From Adlercreutzia sp910585575 (GTDB lineage: Bacteria > Actinomycetota > Coriobacteriia > Coriobacteriales > Eggerthellaceae), in NCBI RefSeq assembly GCF_951801035.1, contig NZ_CATOKT010000003.1: a stretch of 64,000 bases of DNA. One strand, written 5' to 3'. The position numbers were made by a program, and so were the translations under genes. How positions within the stretch are numbered: the first letter of the stretch is position 1; the number at the start of each line of letters is the position of its first letter. This document shows positions 1-7,879 of this stretch, one piece after another. The notes under the pieces are model-generated. The model did not search any database and was not told where the DNA came from. It worked only from the letters and a program-made list of their open reading frames with translations.

Positions 1-771
1 TTCGGCGGCGGCGCCTCGGGCCCCTGGGGGTCGAGCCCCTTCCTGTGGCTGAACTCCAAGGGCGAGCGCTTTATGAACGAGGCCGCCATTTGCGACTCCA
101 TGGCCATTGCTGTGCGCCAGCCCCTGGGCGGCTTCACGCTGGTCACCGATGCCAACTACGAGGAGACCCTGAAGAATTCTTCGCTCGACCACGGCTGCGC
201 CAACTTCGGTCGCCCCGACTACTACACCGAACTGGTGGAGGACATGGCCGCAGTGCCGGTAGACGATCCCGAGGGCGGTGCCGTGCGTATGTGCACGGTG
301 GCCGAGCGCATGCCTTCCCAGGTCTACGCCGCCAGCACCCTTGATCAGCTGGCCGGCATGCTGGGCTACGAGGGCGAGACCAAGGAGGCCTTCCTGGCCA
401 GCATCGAGCGCTATAACGAGCTGTGCGAAGCGGGCTCCGACAAGGACTTCGGCAAGGACGCCGTGCTTATGACCCCCATCAAGGAGCCGCCCTTCTACGG
501 ATGCGGCAGCGCGGCCCCCGGCGGCTTCGGCGGCAACAGCGGCACCCTGGGCGTGAGCCTGGTGACGCTGACGGGCCTGGTGACCAACGGTGACTTGCAG
601 GTGGTGGACAAGGACTACAACGTCATCCCCAACCTGTATGCGGCCGGCAACACCCTGGGTGGTCGTTACGGCATGCAGTACACCACGCCCTTCGCCGGCA
701 ACTCCGTCGGTATGGCCATGACCCATGGTCGCGTGGCTGGCAAGCTCATCACCGGTCAGGAAGTGCTGTAG
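1..771 (+). CDS. FAD-dependent reductase (fumarate reductase-like), C-terminal part
   Basis: The reading frame is open from the first base, so this is the C-terminal part of a larger gene cut by the window edge. It matches the catalytic and C-terminal FAD-binding parts of FAD_binding_2 (flavocytochrome c/urocanate reductase-like) enzymes: an early GERFMNE segment where the family carries a catalytic acid after an RF(x)(N/D)E motif, and near the end NLYAAGNTLGGRYGMQY, the usual LYAAG flavin-binding turn. Such enzymes reduce activated double bonds or related acceptors, usually outside the membrane after Tat export. The N-terminal signal and dinucleotide fold lie outside the window and cannot be checked. 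It converges on the LuxR-type gene next door. The substrate is unknown. Confidence 0.85.
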   Translation, partial: FGGGASGPWGSSPFLWLNSKGERFMNEAAICDSMAIAVRQPLGGFTLVTDANYEETLKNSSLDHGCANFGRPDYYTELVEDMAAVPVDDPEGGAVRMCTVAERMPSQVYAASTLDQLAGMLGYEGETKEAFLASIERYNELCEAGSDKDFGKDAVLMTPIKEPPFYGCGSAAPGGFGGNSGTLGVSLVTLTGLVTNGDLQVVDKDYNVIPNLYAAGNTLGGRYGMQYTTPFAGNSVGMAMTHGRVAGKLITGQEVL

Positions 772-837
772 CAATTTCCCTCGAAGGCGCGTCCGCTGAA
801 TCCCTCCCCAGGCGGCGCGCCTTCCCTTATTATGTAG

Positions 838-877
838 CGCCCGTCAAGTTCGGTCCCTCCCTCCGACTTGACGGGCG
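838..877. terminator. Hairpin between convergent genes
   Basis: A 12-bp perfect inverted repeat (arms CGCCCGTCAAGT and ACTTGACGGGCG) with a 16-nt loop lies between the flavoprotein and the converging LuxR-type gene. The T-run is weak, so it is a likely bidirectional terminator rather than a textbook one. Confidence 0.6.
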
Positions 878-890
878 TTGTGCGTTGCGG

Positions 891-2516
891 CTAGGAGGCG
901 GTGTCCTCGTCGGTGGTTTCCACCAGATCGAGCAGCTCGCTGCGGGAATGGACCCCGAGCTTCTCGTAGATGTGCCGCACATGCACCTTCACCGTTTCGC
1001 GCGAAAGGAAAAGCGTGTCGGCAATATATGCGGCGGTGCGGCCTCGCGCGAGCAGCGTCAGAACATCCATTTCGCGCGGTGAAAGATTGCCGCGCTTCTG
1101 AAGCTGAAAGCATCGGGCGGTGAGAGGGTCGAGGACGGGTTGGGAAGCGGCGGGGGTGCCAGGTGTGGTCGATTCGCTGGCGGGGATGCCCGGTTCGCTT
1201 ACGGGCGCGACGGCGGCTCCTTGGGCGTTGCCGCGGAAGGCAAGCAACGCGAAGAGCACCAGGTACGCCACGAACAGGCCGAGCGATACGGCCGTCTTCG
1301 CCTCGTGGCTTAAGGCGGTGCTGGACAGAGCCGCCGCCCCGAAGCACAGGGAACTTGCGAAAAGCGCTGCTCCGCACTGGCCTACGGTAGTGTTCAGGCA
1401 TACGGTCAGACGATGAGGTCCGAAGTGGGTTACGCTGGTGTCGCCCTGGCCCTTTGCCAACGATGACGGGGCGTCCGTCGCAGGGGAACCAGGGTCCTGC
1501 CAGCATAAAAGCCAGCTCGTCAGAATGGCGAAGAAGGCAAAGCCAATGCCGGTCATAAGGCCGAACAGCATGCCGATCACCAAATCAGGCGTAAGGGGAA
1601 TAAAGCAGGGGAGGGAGGGCAGTGCCGCCATCACGGGGCAAAGGCCGACGAGCATCTTGCGGAGCTTTTCGGGCTGGGGGCTTATGAGCGCCACCGCGGT
1701 CAAAATGGCGGCACAGGCCATGACCCCGAGAAAGGCCCCGCGATTCAGGGTGCCGGCAAACGCGAAGGAGAAATCTTCCATAAGGCCACCGCAGCTGAAA
1801 CCTAAGACGGCAGCGCAGACGCACAGGCCGCTTGCGGCAGGGAGAAGCCCCTGCGCACCTCCTGCGACCGGTGCGGGTGCCGAGGCGGCGGTGTCTCCGA
1901 GGGGCTCATTCAACATGCCGTCTGCTGCGTTGACTCGGCTGCGCTTAGAGCGACTGATACCCATCGTGACGGCCCACGACCCTACGACCGACAGAGCGCT
2001 CATGACTATCATGAGGGGCGTTTGCGAGAAGGTGAAGCAGGCTATCGAAATGAGTGCGGCGCTGCCGAAGGCGATGCTCAGCACCATAAGTTGCTCAAGG
2101 GCGGATAAGCGTCCCATGCACCCATGCCACCAAAAAAGAAAAAGAACGCTTCCGCAGCCATAGGCTATGCCAGAGAGCAGAAAGCACAGGCTGTAGCCCT
2201 CGCCAGGAGCAAAGAGCCCAATGAGAGCGAAGGCCAGGGCGATAGCCCAAAACACCGTGACAGCCCCTAGGGGAGGGCGTTCGACGAGGGCTTGCAAAGG
2301 CCGCACCAGCGTCGTGGCGGCGCCCAGGGCGAAAAGGGCTATGCCGGCTCCTGCCATGAGGGTCGTGGTGCCGTCGGAGCGCCCAAGTTCGATCAGAGGC
2401 CCAAGAATCGAGGCGCCCGAGGAGATGCAGAAGGCCGTAGGGCCCGTGAGAAAGAGCGCAAGGGCAGTGGCGTAGAGAGCCAACGTGGGCCAGGGCAGTG
2501 CTTTGCTACTGGTCAT
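891..2516 (-). CDS. LuxR-family regulator with 12-helix membrane domain
   Basis: A 541-residue protein. Residues 1 to about 430 are a string of hydrophobic helices resembling an MFS-like membrane domain. After a Pro/Ser/Thr-rich linker the last 65 or so residues are a LuxR/GerE helix-turn-helix (LSPREMDVLTLLARGRTAAY, then SRETVKVHVRHIYEKLGVHS). There is no receiver domain, so this is a one-component regulator that presumably senses a ligand in or across the membrane and binds DNA from there. This architecture is typical of Eggerthellaceae, often next to flavoprotein or molybdoenzyme reductases. Its start overlaps the end of queH by 11 bp and uses a GGAGG site inside queH, so translation is probably coupled. 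The convergent flavoprotein is a plausible target; that is inference. Confidence 0.9.
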   Translation of the reverse strand: MTSSKALPWPTLALYATALALFLTGPTAFCISSGASILGPLIELGRSDGTTTLMAGAGIALFALGAATTLVRPLQALVERPPLGAVTVFWAIALAFALIGLFAPGEGYSLCFLLSGIAYGCGSVLFLFWWHGCMGRLSALEQLMVLSIAFGSAALISIACFTFSQTPLMIVMSALSVVGSWAVTMGISRSKRSRVNAADGMLNEPLGDTAASAPAPVAGGAQGLLPAASGLCVCAAVLGFSCGGLMEDFSFAFAGTLNRGAFLGVMACAAILTAVALISPQPEKLRKMLVGLCPVMAALPSLPCFIPLTPDLVIGMLFGLMTGIGFAFFAILTSWLLCWQDPGSPATDAPSSLAKGQGDTSVTHFGPHRLTVCLNTTVGQCGAALFASSLCFGAAALSSTALSHEAKTAVSLGLFVAYLVLFALLAFRGNAQGAAVAPVSEPGIPASESTTPGTPAASQPVLDPLTARCFQLQKRGNLSPREMDVLTLLARGRTAAYIADTLFLSRETVKVHVRHIYEKLGVHSRSELLDLVETTDEDTAS

Positions 2517-3348
2517 CGGTGCCTCCGTCCCGCTTCTCCCTCATCGCCTTCAGGATGGCGCGCTTTTTCGCCTGCTTGTCGGCGTAGGCTTGCTTCTCGG
2601 CACGATGGCGGGCGCGCTCGGCTTCGGCGGCGGCGCGCTCTTCGGCATGGTCCGTGGCTTCAGCTTCGCGGGCCGCCCGACGGGCAGCCTTGCGCTCCTC
2701 GCGCTCGGCTTCGGCCTCGGCATCCGAGAAGCGGCAGCCACAATAGTTCTGACGGTACATGCCGCCCTCGCGGGAGCGGCGGGTGGCCTCGTCGTAGAAG
2801 GGGCGGTAGTCCTCGAAGTGCGCGGTCAGTCCTTCGGCGGCCGCAGCGCGCTCCAGTTCCTCGCGGATGACTTGCGTGTATTGGTAGGGGCTGACGGAAA
2901 GCGTGGTGCCCAAGGTGTCGTAGCCGTGCTCCCGGGCATAGCGGGCCGCCTCCTCGAAGCGCAGGCGATAGCAGGCGCGGCAGCGTGCCTCGCGGGCCGC
3001 CGCAGCTTCGGAGTCTGCTGGAATGCTAGGTGCATGTGCGGCTGTTTCGTCTTCTGCGGCATGGGGGTCAGGGCCGTGCACCATGCCGAAGCGCTCAAAC
3101 GCGGCGTCGCCCACGCGACCGGCCGTTGCTTCCCAGGCGTCTGCATCGTAGGTACCCTCGATCACCGGCACCTCTTCGCCTTCGGCCCATTCGCGCAGGG
3201 TTTCCAGGCGATGGGCGTACTCATCGGCTGGGTGGATGTTCGAGTTCGCATAGTAGATGACCGGATCGAAGTCCTCTTCGCGCAGCAGGCGCACGGGCTC
3301 AAGGGAGCACGGCCCGCAGCAGGCATGGAGGAGAATCCTCGTTGGCAT
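2506..3348 (-). CDS. queH: Epoxyqueuosine reductase QueH
   Basis: QueH (DUF208) is the cobalamin-independent enzyme for the last step of queuosine synthesis, reducing epoxyqueuosine in tRNA to queuosine. The N-terminal HACCGPC, the internal CRACYRLR and the later NYCGCRFS supply the cysteines expected for the Fe-S and active sites of this family. The first 200 or so residues cover the family; the last 60 or so form an extra Ala/Glu/Arg-rich, probably helical tail. A GGAGG site precedes the ATG. It is the first gene of a two-gene unit with the LuxR-type regulator, an odd pairing. No queuosine precursor genes and no preQ1 riboswitch are visible nearby. Upstream lie three copies of an unexplained 28-bp motif. 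Confidence 0.92.
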   Translation of the reverse strand: MPTRILLHACCGPCSLEPVRLLREEDFDPVIYYANSNIHPADEYAHRLETLREWAEGEEVPVIEGTYDADAWEATAGRVGDAAFERFGMVHGPDPHAAEDETAAHAPSIPADSEAAAAREARCRACYRLRFEEAARYAREHGYDTLGTTLSVSPYQYTQVIREELERAAAAEGLTAHFEDYRPFYDEATRRSREGGMYRQNYCGCRFSDAEAEAEREERKAARRAAREAEATDHAEERAAAEAERARHRAEKQAYADKQAKKRAILKAMREKRDGGTDDQ

Positions 3349-3381
3349 AGGTATCCGCCTCCTTGCTTAATTCGGGCTGAT

Positions 3382-3534
3382 TCTGTCAAAAACTCTCGAT
3401 ATGATGCAGAGCGTAATCCCTTTGGGGGTTGTTGCTGCATCATATCGAAAACTTTTGGCAGAGCTCAGGGGATTTGAGCTTGCATCGCGTTCGGATGTTA
3501 AGAAAAATGCATCATTTCGCTGAGTTTTGGCAAA
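3382..3534. repeat. Three copies of a 28-bp motif upstream of queH
   Basis: Copy A (3382-3409, minus) and copy B (3435-3462, plus) agree at 24 of 28 positions and share CTGCATCATATCGA exactly. Copy C (3507-3534, plus) agrees with B at 21 of 28. The second half of each resembles RASTTTTGGCARA. A and B point away from each other, which also creates a 14-bp perfect inverted repeat (3396-3409 with 3435-3448). A weaker fourth trace starts near 3481. The arrangement looks like an operator array for an unidentified regulator, between queH and ferritin, both on the minus strand. Confidence 0.7.
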
Positions 3535-3575
3535 AGCGCGCTCCATAAGTTGGAGACGCTTGGGGTGGAACAAGG

Positions 3576-3607
3576 CGCGAGCCAGCCGCAATACCGGCTG
3601 GCTCGCG
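3576..3607 (-). terminator. Terminator hairpin after ferritin
   Basis: A 13-bp perfect inverted repeat (CGCGAGCCAGCCG / CGGCTGGCTCGCG, 6-nt loop) lies just past the ferritin stop codon on the minus strand. There is no long T-run after it. Confidence 0.65.
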
Positions 3608-3627
3608 TAGCAGTACAGGGGCAGTGG

Positions 3628-4143
3628 TTACTCGGCAGCCAGCGGGCTCGGCACGGTGTAGGTGCGGGTGGCGCACTCGCGATCCAGGTCGTACAGACCC
3701 TTGGGGTCGCCGCCGAACAGCTTCATGTTGGTGATCATGGTGTCGGCGTTGTCCTCTTCCTCCAGCTGCTCGTCGATGAACCAGCCCAGGAACTTCTGAG
3801 CGCGGTAATCGTGAGCTTCCAGAGCAGCGGCATAGATGTCGTTGATGAGCGACGTCACGTACTTCTCGTGCTCCATGGCAGCCTCCAGCGGCTCCAGGAA
3901 GTTGGCGAACACCTTGTCAGGCTGCTCGATGGCCAGCAGCTTCACCTTCTCGCCGTTCTCGTGCAGGTAGTTACGGAAGATCATGGCGTGATCGCGCTCT
4001 TCCTGAGCCTGGATTTCGAAGTAGTTGGCGTAGCCGGACAGGCCCTCCTCCTCGTAGTAGTCGGCGAAGGACAGGTACAGATAGGCGGAGTACAGCTCCT
4101 TGTTGATCTGATCGTTGATGAGTTCGTAGACCTTGGCGTCCAT
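3628..4143 (-). CDS. ftnA: Ferritin (FtnA-like)
   Basis: A 171-residue non-haem ferritin, the usual length for the family. The four-helix bundle carries the ferroxidase-centre signatures NKELYSAYLYLS in helix A and QAQEERDHA in helix B, with further acidic residues in helices C and D (FIDEQLEEEDNAD). It would form a 24-subunit cytoplasmic shell that oxidises and stores iron and so limits peroxide damage. It is monocistronic: a hairpin follows it and a long, structured intergenic region precedes it. An AAGGA site lies close before the ATG. No obvious DtxR-type iron box was recognised upstream, so its regulation is open. Confidence 0.95.
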   Translation of the reverse strand: MDAKVYELINDQINKELYSAYLYLSFADYYEEEGLSGYANYFEIQAQEERDHAMIFRNYLHENGEKVKLLAIEQPDKVFANFLEPLEAAMEHEKYVTSLINDIYAAALEAHDYRAQKFLGWFIDEQLEEEDNADTMITNMKLFGGDPKGLYDLDRECATRTYTVPSPLAAE

Positions 4144-4349
4144 GGAAATCCTTTCTTGTTGGTACCGCGCTGCTCATGGTGCGCGGCAAAATCGAACGAT
4201 GACAGAATACCGTGCTTGAGAAAAAAGTGGTCGAATTCCTTTCATTTTAACGAAAGCGCAACGGGGAAATTCGCGGATGAGGCATTGCGGCCGACGTCGT
4301 TCTGTTGGGAAACCCTCGAGTCAGCGGTGCCGACACACCTTAGTTAGTG

Positions 4350-4399
4350 CTGTGACCTTATCAAAATAATCAAATTTAGCCATTTTGATAAGGTCACAG
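4350..4399. repeat. Perfect 18-bp inverted repeat upstream of ferritin
   Basis: Arms CTGTGACCTTATCAAAAT (4350-4367) and ATTTTGATAAGGTCACAG (4382-4399) match perfectly around a 14-nt AT-rich loop. The low GC of the arms stands out from the surrounding DNA, and no T-run follows, so a protein-binding site or an RNA structure is more likely than a terminator. It lies about 210 bp upstream of the ferritin start. Confidence 0.75.
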
Positions 4400-4406
4400 A
4401 TGAAGT

Positions 4407-4442
4407 AGCCTCTTCCAGTCGCAAAATAGCCCCTTCCGATCG
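4407..4442. repeat. Tandem 15-bp motif at 21-bp spacing
   Basis: AGCCTCTTCCAGTCG (4407-4421) recurs as AGCCCCTTCCGATCG (4428-4442), 12 of 15 identical, with starts 21 bp apart. That is two helical turns, as expected for a regulator bound on one DNA face. The motif adjoins the 18-bp palindrome. Confidence 0.5.
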
Positions 4443-4565
4443 GGCGGTTTGTTTCATGAAACCAACAAATGAGGGGTTCGGTCACCGAAGAGCGACTCTT
4501 CGGCTACTATGGGGGCGTGGCAACAAGGCGTGAGCAATGCGTGAGCAATATCACGAGCTTGATTA

Positions 4566-4605
4566 TTGGGCCCACTGCAGGATGAGCAACCTGCAGTGGG
4601 CCCAA
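4566..4605. other. Perfect 15-bp-stem hairpin
   Basis: TTGGGCCCACTGCAG pairs perfectly with CTGCAGTGGGCCCAA around a 10-nt loop. It lies beyond the terminator of the minus-strand membrane-protein gene, and no T-run follows on the plus strand. It may belong to an unannotated small transcript or be a second terminator. Confidence 0.5.
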
Positions 4606-4619
4606 CGCTTTGCCGGTGC

Positions 4620-4644
4620 AAAAAAGCCCGGCCGAAGCCGGGCT
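4620..4644 (-). terminator. Rho-independent terminator
   Basis: On the minus strand an 8-bp stem (AGCCCGGC/GCCGGGCT) with a 4-nt loop is followed by a run of T. It ends the transcript of the small membrane-protein gene just upstream. Confidence 0.8.
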
Positions 4645-4710
4645 GGGCGTGACGATTCCGTTTGTGCGAGTCGCGGGCTCCGAACCTGCCGCCGCTTTAT
4701 TTCTGCAGCC

Positions 4711-5082
4711 TTAGGCGTCGTTGCCGACCAAGCCGTTCACCAGAGCGGACACTATCGAAATGACGATAGAGGCCACGAAGGCGCTGCCGAAGCTGGCAAT
4801 GTAGAAGCCCGCGCCGAACAGGCCGTTGGCCAGCCATGCCGCAATGTAGAGCAGCAGTGTGTTCACGATAAGGTAGAAGATGCCCAGGGTAAGGACGGTA
4901 ACAGGCAGCGACAGCACTTGCAGGATGGGCTTGATGGACATGTTGATGAGCGACAGGATAAGGGCGAAAAACACAATGCCCACCCAAGTGGAACCGCTGT
5001 TGACAATCTCGATGCCGGGAACAATCCATACCGCAGCGGCAACGGCGATGGCGGTGACAATCCAGCGAATAATGAAGTTCAT
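4711..5082 (-). CDS. Phage holin family / DUF4-TMS small membrane protein
   Basis: A 123-residue protein of about four transmembrane helices (IIRWIVTAIAVAAAVWIV at the start, then three more hydrophobic stretches separated by Gly/Asn/Pro turns). It looks like the chromosomal 'phage holin family' proteins (PF04020), which are widespread outside phages and whose role is unknown. The start chosen is the ATG preceded by AAGGAGGCACTT; a longer upstream reading frame lacks this support and would add a Cys-rich, unlikely N-terminus. It is divergent from rlmD with a gap of about 45 bp and is transcribed alone, ending at a clear terminator. Confidence 0.8.
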   Translation of the reverse strand: MNFIIRWIVTAIAVAAAVWIVPGIEIVNSGSTWVGIVFFALILSLINMSIKPILQVLSLPVTVLTLGIFYLIVNTLLLYIAAWLANGLFGAGFYIASFGSAFVASIVISIVSALVNGLVGNDA

Positions 5083-5126
5083 AAGTGCCTCCTTTTCCAT
5101 TGAGGCCATTATGTCAAAATGAGACC

Positions 5127-6557
5127 ATGACCAGAAAACACGACAACAAGCCGAAACGCAGCAGTAACCACCCCGCAAAGCCGCGGAAAAGCAGTCGCGG
5201 TCAGAAGGGCGCACCGAAGGTCCAGCAAGGTGGGCCGGTGACTTCGGGCTGCGCGCTCTGTCCCGTTTTCGGACAGTGCGGCGGTTGCAGTCAGCTGGAT
5301 GTGCCCTACGACCAGCAGCTGTCTGCCAAGCAGCGCGCCGTCTACGATCTGTTCGAGGGCTTGGCTCCCGCCGAGGCGTTTCAGCCGGTTTTAGGTATGG
5401 AGCATCCCTTTCACTATCGCAATAAGGTGGTGTCTCCCTATGCGCCGGCGAAGGGCAAGCGCGGCGCGGGCGCAGGTAAACGCGCGGCCGAGCGCGGCGC
5501 CGATCGCCATGGCGTCGAGCTGTCCAATCGTTATGGCGCGAAGGGGCTCCGCAACACCCAGGGACCGCGCAGCGCCAAGCAAGTGCGAGAGGCCATTCTT
5601 ACCGGCATGTACGCGCCGGGCACGCACCGCCTTATTCCCACGGACACCTGCGCCATCGAGAACGAGACGGCCAAGCAAGTGACCCTGGCCGTCCGCGACA
5701 TTATGGCCCGCTGGGACATGGCGCCCTACAACGAGGACACCGGCGAGGGCTTCGTGCGCCACGTGGTGGTTCGCGTGGGTCATGAAAGCGGGGAAGTGCT
5801 CGTCACCGTGGTGACCAACGGCGAGGAGTTTCCTTCGGCCAAGGCCTTCTGCCGCGAGCTGGTGCGCCGCGTGCCGGCCATCACCACCATCGTGCAGAAC
5901 GTGAACACGCGCCAAACCAATGTCATCTTGGGCGAAAAGGAGCGCACGCTCTACGGACCCGGCTTCATCCTGGACACCCTGTGCGGTCTCAGCTTTCGCA
6001 TTTCGTCGAAGTCCTTCTATCAGGTGAACGCCACGCAAACCGAAGTGCTCTACGATGAGGCCGTGTGCCTGGCGCAGCTGACGGGCGCCGAAACCGTCAT
6101 CGATGCCTACTGCGGCACGGGCACCATCGGCCTGGTGGCCGCCAGGCGAGGGGCTCGGCGCGTCATCGGCGTCGATAGCGTGGCCTCCGCCATCCGCGAC
6201 GCTGCCACCAACGCACGCCATAATGGGGTGGATAACGCCGATTTCGTGGCCGAGGACGCCACGGCGTTCATGGAGCGCCTGGCCGCCTCCGGCGAGCGGC
6301 CGGATCCCCTGGTGCTGCTCATGGATCCGCCCCGCGCTGGTTCGACGCCCGAGTTCCTGGCGGCGGCCTGCGCCCTGGCGCCCCAGCGCATCGTCTATAT
6401 CTCCTGCAACCCTACTACTCAAGCTCGTGACGTGCGCCAACTCGTCGACAGCGGTTACGAGATAAAAGCAATTCGCCCCGTGGACATGTTCCCTCACACC
6501 GACCATATAGAATCGATCGTGATGCTAGAAAAACGCGCGAGCGAGCCAAAGGTATGA
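5127..6557 (+). CDS. rlmD: 23S rRNA (uracil-5-)-methyltransferase RlmD/TrmA family
   Basis: A class I SAM-dependent RNA m5U methyltransferase of the TrmA/RlmD family. A basic N-terminal tail is followed by CALCPVFGQCGGCSQLD, the Fe-S-type cysteine cluster of RlmD-like enzymes. The C-terminal half has the SAM site (VIDAYCGTGTIGLVAA), the MDPPRAG motif and the catalytic region YISCNPTTQARD, whose cysteine attacks uracil C6. An N-terminal TRAM domain is not evident. The ATG at 5127 was preferred over an in-frame GTG at 5085 because the extra residues overlap the divergent gene's leader; no strong ribosome site precedes either. The exact RNA target (23S rRNA or tRNA) is inferred from the cluster and not proven. 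Confidence 0.88.
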   Translation: MTRKHDNKPKRSSNHPAKPRKSSRGQKGAPKVQQGGPVTSGCALCPVFGQCGGCSQLDVPYDQQLSAKQRAVYDLFEGLAPAEAFQPVLGMEHPFHYRNKVVSPYAPAKGKRGAGAGKRAAERGADRHGVELSNRYGAKGLRNTQGPRSAKQVREAILTGMYAPGTHRLIPTDTCAIENETAKQVTLAVRDIMARWDMAPYNEDTGEGFVRHVVVRVGHESGEVLVTVVTNGEEFPSAKAFCRELVRRVPAITTIVQNVNTRQTNVILGEKERTLYGPGFILDTLCGLSFRISSKSFYQVNATQTEVLYDEAVCLAQLTGAETVIDAYCGTGTIGLVAARRGARRVIGVDSVASAIRDAATNARHNGVDNADFVAEDATAFMERLAASGERPDPLVLLMDPPRAGSTPEFLAAACALAPQRIVYISCNPTTQARDVRQLVDSGYEIKAIRPVDMFPHTDHIESIVMLEKRASEPKV

Positions 6558-6587
6558 GTGAATCTTCTGATGAGAACTGAGTGCAGA

Positions 6588-6734
6588 GGGAGCGTCGGGT
6601 GTTCCGACCGAGCGCAGTTTACCCCAAGGGTACTTCTTCGCTTCGCTCAGGCGCCGACGCGCGACGAAAACAGCCCAGTGGGCTGTTTCGCAAAGCGAGG
6701 ACTGTTTGAGCGAATCGGAATGCCCGACACTCCC
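6588..6734. repeat. Inverted-repeat-flanked intergenic element with hairpin
   Basis: A 20-bp segment starting GGGAGCGTCGGGTGTTCCGA (6588-6607) recurs inverted at 6715-6734 with 17 of 20 matches. Between them lies a perfect hairpin AAACAGCCC-AGT-GGGCTGTTT (6668-6688). Nearly the same hairpin occurs near tRNA-Gln (63432-63454), so it is a dispersed repeat. It fills most of the rlmD-tilS gap. Confidence 0.55.
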
Positions 6735-6754
6735 GACCCCGAGGAGCCACACCA

Positions 6755-7879
6755 ATGACCACGACTGACATTCTAGAAAAGGCAAAGCGGACCATCGCCG
6801 ACCGTCATCTGATAGCTCCCGACGGGGGCGCTCTGCTCATGGTGTCGGGCGGCTCCGACTCCACGGCTCTGGCCTACGTGGCGGCTGCGCTGCGGGAGGC
6901 GGGCTCCCTGGGGCCCGTGGCTATGCTCCATGTGAACCACAAACTGCGCGGCCAGGACGCCGATGACGATGAGGCCTTTGTCCAAAAGTTGGCCGAGGCC
7001 CTCGATATTCCGCTGTTCATCTGCGCCATCGATATTGCCGCCGAGGCCGAGCGCACCCATGAGAATGTGGAGGCCGTGGCGCGTCGCGAGCGTTATCTGG
7101 CTGCCAACGAGGCCCTGCGCTCGATGTGCCAGCACGAGGGCTGCCCCTTGTCCGAGGCGCGCATCTTCACGGCCCACACCGCCGACGATCGCATCGAGAA
7201 CTTCTACATGCGCTCCATTGTGGGCACCGGGCCGGGCGGCTTCCGCTCGATGAAGTATCGCAACGGGCCCGTGGTGCGCCCGCTACTCGACGTGACCCGC
7301 GATCAGCTGCGCGACTACCTGTCTGCTCGGGAGGAAGCGGGCGAGACGGTGGTTCGCGATGCGGCGGGGGCGCTCTGGCGCGAGGATGCCACCAACGCCC
7401 ATACCGATCGCTTCCGCGCCTACGTGCGCCATAAGGTGGTGCCTCCGGCCAAGGAATGGAACAGTGCCCTGCCCGAGGTGCTCGTGCGCTCCATGAACCT
7501 TATTGCCGACGAGGACGACATGCTTGATGAGATGGCCACCGATCTGGTGGAGGAGTCCAGCGTCTGGGTGGCCGAGGACGACACTTTCGGCATCGATCGC
7601 TCTGAGGGATTCCGCCTGTTGCCGGCCTTCGGACAGGCAAAGCGGCCGCTGCAGCGCCGGGCGGTGCGGGAGCTTTTGCAGGCCATGCTCGGTCCGGATG
7701 CCCGGGTCGAGGCGGCAAGTGTGGAGGCTGTCCTACAGGGTTTTGCCGATGGCCAGCCCAACAGCGGCTACGTGGCCAATATCCAGTATGATCTAGCAGT
7801 AAGTGCGAACAAACGCGGCGTGCTGGTAGAGCCCATGGCCTACTTCCGCGCCCGTAGAAAGAAGGATCATCATGACTGA
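6755..7879 (+). CDS. tilS: tRNA(Ile)-lysidine synthetase
   Basis: TilS attaches lysine to C34 of the tRNA-Ile CAU anticodon, switching its identity from Met to Ile; it is essential in most bacteria. The N-terminal PP-loop ATPase motif MVSGGSDSTALAYVAA is present, with the following HVNHKLRG and FTAHTADDRIENFYMR segments typical of the family. At 374 residues it has the catalytic core plus a moderate C-terminal region. A GAGGAG site precedes the ATG. The 3' end overlaps the Maf gene by 8 bp, and hpt and ftsH follow. The tilS-hpt-ftsH order is a widely conserved bacterial arrangement and supports all the calls. Confidence 0.93.
   Translation: MTTTDILEKAKRTIADRHLIAPDGGALLMVSGGSDSTALAYVAAALREAGSLGPVAMLHVNHKLRGQDADDDEAFVQKLAEALDIPLFICAIDIAAEAERTHENVEAVARRERYLAANEALRSMCQHEGCPLSEARIFTAHTADDRIENFYMRSIVGTGPGGFRSMKYRNGPVVRPLLDVTRDQLRDYLSAREEAGETVVRDAAGALWREDATNAHTDRFRAYVRHKVVPPAKEWNSALPEVLVRSMNLIADEDDMLDEMATDLVEESSVWVAEDDTFGIDRSEGFRLLPAFGQAKRPLQRRAVRELLQAMLGPDARVEAASVEAVLQGFADGQPNSGYVANIQYDLAVSANKRGVLVEPMAYFRARRKKDHHD

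Larger units (their letters stand above)
4144..4710. other. Gene-free region rich in inverted and direct repeats
   Basis: About 570 bp without a convincing gene on either strand. It holds, in order: the ferritin leader; an 18-bp-arm AT-rich palindrome (4350-4399); a tandem 15-bp motif at 21-bp spacing (4407-4442); an 8-bp hairpin CCGAAGAG/CTCTTCGG (4485-4503); a perfect 15-bp-stem hairpin (4566-4605); and the terminator of the downstream membrane-protein gene (4620-4644). This density suggests operators or a small RNA; neither could be proven from the sequence. Confidence 0.6.

Noticed and set aside
3349..3627. A preQ1 riboswitch before queH
   Set aside because: No short C-rich loop/A-rich tail pseudoknot pattern was found; the region is instead occupied by the repeated 28-bp motif.
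4537..5103. A plus-strand gene over the holin-like region
   Set aside because: Product has no family resemblance and is antisense to a membrane protein with a clear ribosome site and terminator.
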